This document shows positions 57,110 to 64,000 of a DNA stretch of 64,000 bases, piece after piece. Position numbers and translations under genes: made by a program. The DNA comes from Rostrohypoxylon terebratum. Lineage: Eukaryota > Ascomycota > Sordariomycetes > Xylariales > Hypoxylaceae. The first letter of the stretch is position 1. The number at the start of each line of letters is the position of its first letter. The notes beneath the pieces are model-generated. The model did not search any database. It was given only the letters and a program-made list of their open reading frames with translations, and had not been told where the DNA came from. The stretch covers positions 62,001 to 126,000 of the forward strand of contig MU385916.1 in assembly GCA_022497145.1 (NCBI GenBank), in the 5' to 3' direction.

Positions 57110-57595
57110 ATGCGGCGGTGGCTTACCAAAACGAAGAGGCGCTTTCTCCACAAGAGGCTGAGGACAGGTTGCCTAGAATGCAAGACGAGAAATATCAAAT
57201 GTAACAACAAACATCCTACTTGCGGAAACTGTGAGATTGCAGACCGGGAATGTTGCTTCGCAGACGAATATGCTATGCTCGAGGAACAGCCACTACAGCC
57301 ACGATCCTCTATGGATTTTCGTCTCATATCCAAACTTATCAAGCCTCCTACGACTACCAAAAGCTGGCCTCCGATTCGCGACTCCGATGACTCTCAGCAT
57401 CTTGGCCTATTTCACCATGTAGAAACCAGCACGCCCAATCAGACGACCACCACGCAACCTATAAACGCCCTCGTACAAGTACATATAGATTCCACGTTAT
57501 CGACCTCCTATCTCATGAACCAATTACTAGCGTTCTCGACGCAGTACATCAACAACGTCTCCTCGGACTACGGTCGCGCATACCATAACTTATAA
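57110..57595 (+). CDS. Zn2Cys6 binuclear-cluster protein, 161 aa, truncated relative to the family
   Basis: The DNA-binding domain is intact: six cysteines at residues 21, 24, 31, 38, 41 and 48 in RTGCLECKTRNIKCNNKHPTC-like context (C-x2-C-x6-C-x6-C-x2-C-x6-C), preceded by basic residues. Fungal regulators with this opening carry a long middle domain of 300 or more residues that starts with a STSYLMNQLLAFS-like helix; here that helix is present near residue 130 but the frame stops about 30 residues later. I found no exon that resumes it. It could be a short regulator, or a decayed gene. No target is known. Confidence 0.6.
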   Translation: MRRWLTKTKRRFLHKRLRTGCLECKTRNIKCNNKHPTCGNCEIADRECCFADEYAMLEEQPLQPRSSMDFRLISKLIKPPTTTKSWPPIRDSDDSQHLGLFHHVETSTPNQTTTTQPINALVQVHIDSTLSTSYLMNQLLAFSTQYINNVSSDYGRAYHNL

Positions 57596-57865
57596 AACGA
57601 TTTACCAAGTCAAATACCAAAATTTCCAGATATCGCATCTATTAAGCTAGTTTTAGGGGGTACCCATAAGTCGTCATAGCGTAAATGGCCTACCAGCTTG
57701 GGGGGAACCGGACGGGCTTTTTTCGCAGGCCTTTTATGAGGCCTATTTGAATGTGATGCACATTCTAGATTGTATAATCATAAGGACTTCATGTATGAAG
57801 GTTTCTTTGAATTGGACAGCAAATCTCACTAAAGTGACCTAAACAACAAGAATTCCATCTCAAAG

Positions 57866-58765
57866 CTACGCCGAAGTCGTTTTTGTGGCTGGTAAATAGG
57901 TTTTCCGTTCATAGTAGCCGTAAGGGACCGTAAGGCAATCGACATCGACGACCCTCTCGAGCTTGGTCTTCCTCGGCGCACCGGCCATAGCCTCCTGAAT
58001 CAACATGAAGGTGCGGTTGTAGAGCATGTGGTTAGTCGCGATACCGGCCTTGTTTAGGTAGATACGATAGGGGACGAATCCGTATATGTCCCTCCGTATG
58101 CCGGCAATGGCCTCGCTGGCGGCAGGAGAGCGGTGCGTCCCGGCTTGCGGAATTAGGACAATGAACAACTCCTCCAGTCCTAGCATGTAATCAAGGACCT
58201 CGCGGATAGGTGCAGACGGTCCGAACGGGATGGCGCCAGCAAGCCCGATGTGGGGCACCAGTAGTGCTAGCTTCCGAATCTCACTACGCCATGGGATGGA
58301 ACGTAGAGACCAAAAAGCCTGTTCGCTGTGCGTGGTGCAGATGTACAGCATATCCCTGCTCCAGTCGACATAAACAGGCCGTTCATCTGGTCTCGGGCCA
58401 CTGCGTTTAGTGGTCAAGTAACCGAATGAATGAGGAAGTCGGGTCCTACTAGACGCGACAGACTCGGAAAAATCTTTACTAAAGCTGATGGGGGTCCATG
58501 TGCGCTTCGACCATAGGAAAACTTCATGGGCCTCGCGACTTATGAGCGGGGAAGGTGGGAGCGCATTTTGGATGATGACATTCGTTGGGGGCTCTAGGAC
58601 GGTGCAGATATATGTGAGAGCTTCCTTCGCCGCATTTACGCTCTCACTCTCCGGCGCGGGATGAATCACGTGGAGACGAGGACTCTCGAAGTAGAATTCC
58701 CAGATCAAGATGCGGAGTTCCTTTGGAAGGTCCTTGAACAAATGGAATTTTGGTGTAGATTCCAT
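57866..58765 (-). CDS. 2EXR-domain protein, 299 aa
   Basis: Single exon. N-terminus FHLFKDLPKELRILIWEFYFESPRLHVIH is the first 2EXR motif (F-x-LP-x-ELR-x-x-IW); PLISREAHEVFLW and VYVDWSRDMLYIC complete the pattern of a conserved N-terminal half found in many Pezizomycotina hypothetical proteins. No enzymatic motif, signal peptide or membrane span. Function unknown in the family. It is convergent with the Zn2Cys6 ORF, with 270 bp between. Confidence 0.85.
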   Translation of the reverse strand: MESTPKFHLFKDLPKELRILIWEFYFESPRLHVIHPAPESESVNAAKEALTYICTVLEPPTNVIIQNALPPSPLISREAHEVFLWSKRTWTPISFSKDFSESVASSRTRLPHSFGYLTTKRSGPRPDERPVYVDWSRDMLYICTTHSEQAFWSLRSIPWRSEIRKLALLVPHIGLAGAIPFGPSAPIREVLDYMLGLEELFIVLIPQAGTHRSPAASEAIAGIRRDIYGFVPYRIYLNKAGIATNHMLYNRTFMLIQEAMAGAPRKTKLERVVDVDCLTVPYGYYERKTYLPATKTTSA

Positions 58766-61700
58766 CTTATCCCACCAAAAATGCCTATAGCTTGGTCAAT
58801 AATATGATGGTGTAGAAGCAAAGTTGGATGTTAAAGTTAAATATGGTTTGAAGGTTACGTAGTTCTAGTTTGGGTTTGGGTTAGAATCTAGACTTTTGCA
58901 TCATTTGCAACTATCTGGCATTTGAAGGTAACCGTTTTTTTACTATACAAACAAATAACCTTATACGGCATATGGTTATATGGTTATATGGTTATATAAG
59001 CTTCCATGACGTAATCATTGCTTACAAATATCAAACAATTACCAAATATTATCTTTAAAGTTTAGACTTTGATGAATCGTCGATTTTGAATTGGTGCTAC
59101 AAAAGAATGTTGTTATTCCAAGAGTGACGGCTTATGTAATTATTCGCAGAATGGTAAACATTACTGGAATCCCCGAATCCCCGAATCCCCAAATCTCTAA
59201 TTCCCTAATCCTTCTCCGAGAATCGAAATATCGTCATTGTATTCCCATACCACCCTCCACTCCTTTCACTCCTGTCATCCAGAGTCCAGACATTCGGAAC
59301 CTTGTCACCCGGCCATAACAAATGACTTTGTCTTCGGCGCCGCGTGATTCCTTCTCCCTCCTAATTAGCTCGGTTTAGTAGTTAACCGGTGTCCTTCATT
59401 CATATGCTCGCTTTGAAGGTTGCGCCGTCTCCAAAAAACCGATGTGGTTCCACTTCCTCGAAGGATAACGAGATTAGTGAAATCCCTCATACCCTAATGG
59501 CACCCTCATCATCAAAATACCATGGTCCGTTTTTGGTATTAGCCCATAGCTTCTCGCACGATTCTTCAGATGCGATTTCGGTAAAATTTCGACTCGGGAG
59601 TAGATTCCGGTGTCGCAGTTGATATTTAGAGGCTACCTTGGATCTGGATTCCCAAAGGTTAGGTAAGCAAACAGGAGTTTACGATATCGACGGCAACCAA
59701 CTTACGTACTTCTTCAATTGTCTTTACAGATCTTGCGGAACTCTCAGTGGGTTTTGCATTGTATGAAATCTTCGGGACCTCGGGTACACCATCTTGACAC
59801 TACCGGCTGCGAAATTTGATATCTTCATTGGAGTAGCGAGCTCGACTATTTCCCAAACCAATTGTTAGTATCAATCGCACAGTGATGGAGGTATGATTGT
59901 TTGTATCGATTCACTTTACCTTCACTATCTGGTTCCGTAGATTCTTGCCGACTTTCTCTGAGGTGTCCAATGCTCATAGCTCGACGCGGCATCCGCTCAG
60001 CATGTATCGGTACGTTCATCATCGTCATCCTAGATTTCAAAGTCGACATTTTACGAGGCATTTTTGCGGATTTATCGGCTCGTGATGTAATTAGCATATC
60101 GAGACACAACAGGAAGTGCTTCACATTCGATTTAGCAGAAGAACAGTATAACGTGACCGAATCGATAGTAACAGATGGGGAAAATATTATTTATTAAGTC
60201 TACTTTCGAAAGGATAAATTCCCAGTCCTACCCGTCAGTTTTACTTTGGTGAAGAACGGCTATCACACGAGGTGGTGAACCACGTTACCTAGATCAGGTC
60301 TCAAATGAAGAGCATGTTCAAAAACCCGCTTGAACCATAGCAAGCACGACTACGGCAGAGTGCTATGCATAAATACTTTCGACTATCGACAGCTCAGCGG
60401 AATTTCTTCGTCATTTCTGGTCAGTGTCACGAAAACCCCAAAGAATGATTTTCATTAGCTCCACCCAGAGCCGCCGATGAGTTTGGTTAAGACTTTTGTT
60501 GGATCTTGGCATCGCCGTAATGTCTTTATTCAACCGGGTTGGCCGATTGACCTTATCATACAATACGAAAGGATATTTCCAGCATCGAAACAACATAAAA
60601 ATCCAGATCGTGCCCCTACTTAATCGCCCTTTCCCAAATGCTATGGAAGTACAGCATATAAACGGCGTTCTTTAAATACATAAATTAGGTAGGGGCATGT
60701 TCCTACGGTTCGACAACCAGTTCCTACTGTGTGCCTAAACGTGCAGCTTGGAGGTGTGTTCGGCATTGGAAATTGGCTTCCAGGGTGCACTGAGGGTGTA
60801 CTAATGCTGTCGATCACCAGAATCAGCCCCGCGATTTACGGCTTCATTTAAAAAAAGGGTTCAAAGCTTTATGCTTATTATGCATGGGCAATTATGCTAG
60901 TAACTATTTGTGAGAGGATAGTATGCTGTATGAAGTGTTGTATGATATATTATCGTCCGGCAACAATCTTGGAAATCAGAGAGTATTCAATTTTTAAGGG
61001 GCATGAATACGGCTTGTTTCGTGTGTGATTATTTCTCACTTCTGCGTAAATTAGTCCCGTCCAAAATTTAGAAGGAAACACGCCGTAGCTCGCTGTAATT
61101 ATAGCGAGTATAGCGTTGTATGTCCTCAATTCACAGCGCTCCTCTGGGCAAAGGCGGGGTCTGCGATGAGCGATGATGTGCAAAGCGAATTGGATAGGTG
61201 GGGTTAGCAGATCCAGATCATCGCCCCTGGATCTAAACTGTAAACTGATGATACCAGAGATTAACGAGACCGAGCATTACCTCATTAACATATCTAATAG
61301 AATTCGAGCAAGTCCAGGTAGGATGGATGTACGGTACTGCTTGAACAGAAGGAAATGTATCATACTTGATCAGTTCGGACCCAAAACTACTGGAGAGATC
61401 CATGGGATGATTCACTGATGATAACTTCAGAAGTTATACTGTAACTGGGAGAAGGAGCATCCATCCCAACCTATTCCTAAGTATACGATTCTACATTTAC
61501 CTATAATTATAGATTTGGGCTAGTAGACAAACCTCCCTAGTCAATGGAAAACACTTTGGGGAGACAGGCAAACGCATGTATTATTTCATTAGGCTCTCTG
61601 GTGAATCCATAGTGACACTACACGAAAAAGATATGGTGGTAATAAAGACTTCTTTTGTTCTCTCACACATCTTTTTTACGACGATGTGTTAGTAAGTGAA

Positions 61701-61817
61701 CAAATTATAGATCATCATCAAGGGAATTGTTTTTCATAATATGGATAAATGTAAGAGCTCCCGCCTGCAATCTCGAAAGTAGCCTCACAGCCAAACTTCT
61801 AGATAACTCGTACAACC
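58766..61817. other. 3-kb gene-poor region
   Basis: No supported gene. It has an 8-bp tandem repeat ATATGGTT (three copies plus) at about 58970-58998 and a CCCCGAAT/CCCCAAAT run near 59168-59200. Frames of 60-98 codons on both strands lack recognisable motifs. It may be an AT-rich accessory island or old, decayed transposon sequence, but no repeat ends are visible. Confidence 0.5.
58970..58998. repeat. Short tandem repeat, unit ATATGGTT
   Basis: Three and a half consecutive exact units. Confidence 0.8.
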
Positions 61818-63209
61818 ATGGCTTTTGATCCTGTCTCATTCTCCGAACCCAAAACGGCAAACGAAAAAAAGATTTTGGATCATGCTTCTTCTTATAAAGA
61901 GAAGTTGGAGCATGTTCAATATTTGACACCCATTGACGAGCCACTCATTTCGTGGGATGGCCGTCGTGGAAGATCACCACGGGAGTACTTGGAACCACCC
62001 GTCGTGCCCTATGGTATTGATGTTGCAGAATGGCAACATGAACTTTCAGGTGAACAAGGTGCGCTGCAGTTCCGAAGTACTCCAGAAGTACCACCTATTC
62101 GTAAGGACGCACCTACTATGGTATTGATCTTCTATCCTCGCCCCGACGAAGGCGATGCAAAACCTATACACCAGAGCCCCTCTTATCTGAAAAGAATCGA
62201 ACGCATAGCTCAGATGGGAGAGCAGACGATGTTGTATGTTCCGCCCGAGCTCGCGGAAACAATCCGCGCCATGCGGTCAGACCCGCATTGGTACATAGTG
62301 GACTCCTATCCCACTGTTTGGGATATACCAACCAACAACTACCAGCGAGACAACTTCGCGAACAAACAGCCAAGACTTTTCGCCGAGTTTGACGGATATA
62401 GCGACGAGGATGGGGAGTTGAAGCCCGTGGATAGATACAATCGAGCCCATCACAGCGCCGTGTGTAACGCGAAGGCGTTCATCATGTACGATGCGATCAT
62501 GCGCAATCCATTCGGATGTGATCGCTGGATGTACGTCGACGCGGGATTCCTCTTCGACGACGGCCCAAAGGACTCCGATGGTATGATTTGGGGCGATCTT
62601 ATCAAGAGCGGCCTTGACGACGCAAAGTTCGATCGTGCTACCAGTATCTCGGGCAACACAGGAGTGGTTATGGGAGAGTATTCGTGTCGAGATGGTTGTC
62701 CGGATATCTACGACGAGTGCTGGACCAATCCCAGGCGAACTTGGCGTAGTAGGCAATTCATCGCTAACGTGTACGTAGGTAACTCGCTGGGGATGTTAAA
62801 TTACAGCGTGCGCTTCATGCAGACGGTAGACGATATGGACGCTAACGGTTTCTATAACGGGCGGGAGGAATTCGTCGTAGCCTTTGTCGTCCTTCGATAC
62901 CCCAACTCCCTTTTCTCCATCCCGTGGTTTCCCCTGCCGCAGCGGCTTGATTACCGTTGGCAGTTTCCCGGGAAGCTGGTATTTTCTCGCGTCGGCGGTC
63001 CCGAGTCCGTACCTCCTATCGTGGATCCAATCGAAAGATTGTACGTTCATGACTATGTGCCAGACAGACCGAGCCTGCCTGCAGGAGGGATCTATGTTAC
63101 AACTCCAGAGGATTTCATCGAATGGGAAAAGCGGCATGGGCTAGCGCCACCTGATTCTGATTCTCATTCTCATTCTGATAGTGATGGTGATGCTCATCTC
63201 CTTCACTAA
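61818..63209 (+). CDS. Putative HtrL/YibB-like glycosyltransferase, 463 aa
   Basis: Single exon. Strand TMVLIFYPRPD near residue 100 is followed by YLKRIERIAQMGEQTMLYVPPELAETIRAM, then a block with CNAKAFIMYDAIMRNPFGCDRWMYVDAG (from about residue 216; D241 in the DAG). This layout, with a helix before NPF and an aromatic-x-DAG strand end, is that of the HtrL/YibB family, thought to be nucleotide-sugar transferases. An ISGNTGVVMG and a REEFVVAFV segment fit the later part of the fold. No signal peptide or membrane anchor is seen, unlike most eukaryotic Golgi transferases. The C-terminus is a SDSHSHSDSDGD low-complexity tail. The family call is from memory of motifs; other GT-A relatives are possible. 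Confidence 0.6.
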   Translation: MAFDPVSFSEPKTANEKKILDHASSYKEKLEHVQYLTPIDEPLISWDGRRGRSPREYLEPPVVPYGIDVAEWQHELSGEQGALQFRSTPEVPPIRKDAPTMVLIFYPRPDEGDAKPIHQSPSYLKRIERIAQMGEQTMLYVPPELAETIRAMRSDPHWYIVDSYPTVWDIPTNNYQRDNFANKQPRLFAEFDGYSDEDGELKPVDRYNRAHHSAVCNAKAFIMYDAIMRNPFGCDRWMYVDAGFLFDDGPKDSDGMIWGDLIKSGLDDAKFDRATSISGNTGVVMGEYSCRDGCPDIYDECWTNPRRTWRSRQFIANVYVGNSLGMLNYSVRFMQTVDDMDANGFYNGREEFVVAFVVLRYPNSLFSIPWFPLPQRLDYRWQFPGKLVFSRVGGPESVPPIVDPIERLYVHDYVPDRPSLPAGGIYVTTPEDFIEWEKRHGLAPPDSDSHSHSDSDGDAHLLH

Positions 63210-63774
63210 GAACTGTATACAAGATTTAGCGACCCCTTAAAAAAGGTAAATGGCTGATACCCTAGGACCTAGGACCTAGGTAATATATCTTGAATAGTCT
63301 AATTGAAACGAAATTTACCTAGAATCTAGATAATAGCTTTGAACTTCAGTGAAGTGTGAGATGTATTGATATATAAACCGAACTATTCCGATGGAATTTC
63401 CAGGTCAATATGTCGAATGAGATGTTTTGATTGTTTGCCTAACATGGAGTTACCGTTCATGTATGGTCGCTGTAGGGAACTCTCTCATAGCGGATTGTTT
63501 TCACGCCCGGGATCAATAGGTGCCTGACATCGGCAATAGATCGAACTTTTCTCTATTCCAAATGTTACTCATCATTCGGCGGGTATCTATGCTCGACACA
63601 TTGGGAATAAGTCCAGTATATCAATCCCGCCATAAGCAACTTGAGCAGTCTTCTTTTGAGAGACTGTTGCGGGACGTAATGTTTCGTCATATCGTACTCA
63701 TACATCAATATGATATTTCCGACGAAATGAGTAGTCGAAATACTCTGTGCCCAAGGTTAGTACCATTACTTAAT
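63210..63774. other. 3' intergenic region
   Basis: No gene supported. CCTAGGACCTAGGACCTAGG near 63262-63281 is a short tandem/palindromic word. Confidence 0.45.
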
Positions 63775-64000
63775 TCATACCTCATACATTGAACGCCAAT
63801 TGTACTGATACGAACATATGGAGGGGGAAAATGGGAAGGCAAGTTGGCTTAACTCACACATTTGTCCCGTAAAAAACCAACGCCACAACAGCGCTCCGCT
63901 CCGCACCAGCACCCCTAACGCCCCGAGCAACAGCGCATATAGGCGGAACCTACAGCCCCAAAATGTCCAACTCCAGCACCCCAACCCAGCGATACGTGCG
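63775..64000 (-). CDS. Possible 3' end of a gene running off the right edge
   Basis: On the minus strand a frame is open from the right edge to a stop at 63775. The first 50 codons include a hydrophobic segment (LYALLLGALGVLV) and end RWFFTGQM; beyond that the composition looks like non-coding sequence, and a GTGTGAGTTAAG donor-like word follows GACAAAT. So it may be a membrane-protein exon ending at an intron near 63866, or chance. Confidence 0.3.
   Translation of the reverse strand, partial: ARIAGLGCWSWTFWGCRFRLYALLLGALGVLVRSGALLWRWFFTGQMCELSQLAFPFSPSICSYQYNWRSMYEV

Noticed and set aside
58766..61817. Possible transposable element in the gene-poor gap
   Set aside because: No terminal repeats, target duplications, transposase or reverse-transcriptase motifs visible.

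Overview
The window is nuclear DNA of a filamentous ascomycete (Pezizomycotina). The evidence is gene structure and content: most genes are cut by short introns of about 50-130 bp with GTAAGT/GTATGT-type donors, CTAAC-like branch points and CAG/TAG acceptors, and the gene set includes a Goodbye-NACHT NLR, a HET-domain relic, Zn2Cys6 and bZIP/DUF3425 regulators, 2EXR/F-box-like proteins and orthologues of fungal housekeeping genes. I cannot name the genus from the sequence alone. About 30 gene calls are made. Exon joins were worked out by hand; for every complete spliced model the summed exon length is a multiple of three.

Layout. 0-10 kb is accessory: a 5' piece of an NLR running off the left edge (minus), an MFS transporter (minus) and a secreted PhoD-type phosphatase (plus) with two CACGTG boxes upstream. 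10-24 kb mixes an unknown 570-residue protein, mevalonate diphosphate decarboxylase, holocytochrome c synthase, a RUS/DUF647 membrane protein, a decayed HET gene, a two-RRM protein and a 2EXR/F-box-like protein. 24-33 kb is sparse: an amidohydrolase close to the ochratoxinase group, a bZIP-DUF3425 regulator and an SDR, between long gene-poor stretches. 33-56 kb is a dense, mostly housekeeping block: a small secreted cysteine-free protein, a Gfo/Idh/MocA oxidoreductase, an Rpr2/Snm1 RNase P/MRP subunit, ZPR1, a GH72-like protein lacking both catalytic glutamates, the lariat debranching enzyme DBR1 with a possible mitochondrial leader, elongin C, Rho4, DASH subunit DAD1, the phosphatase PPG1, the NMD factor UPF3 and an SDR. 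57-64 kb is again accessory: a truncated Zn2Cys6 protein, a 2EXR protein, a 3-kb gene-poor gap, a putative HtrL/YibB-like glycosyltransferase and a small fragment at the right edge.

How the genes relate. I see no biosynthetic cluster. RNA metabolism is well represented (DBR1, UPF3, Rpr2/Snm1, RRM protein), probably by chance linkage. The points most worth following up are the double catalytic-site loss in the GH72-like protein, the acidic-free 60-residue leader in frame with DBR1, a second RRM near the C-terminus of UPF3, and an 80-residue insert between the metal-binding motifs of PPG1.
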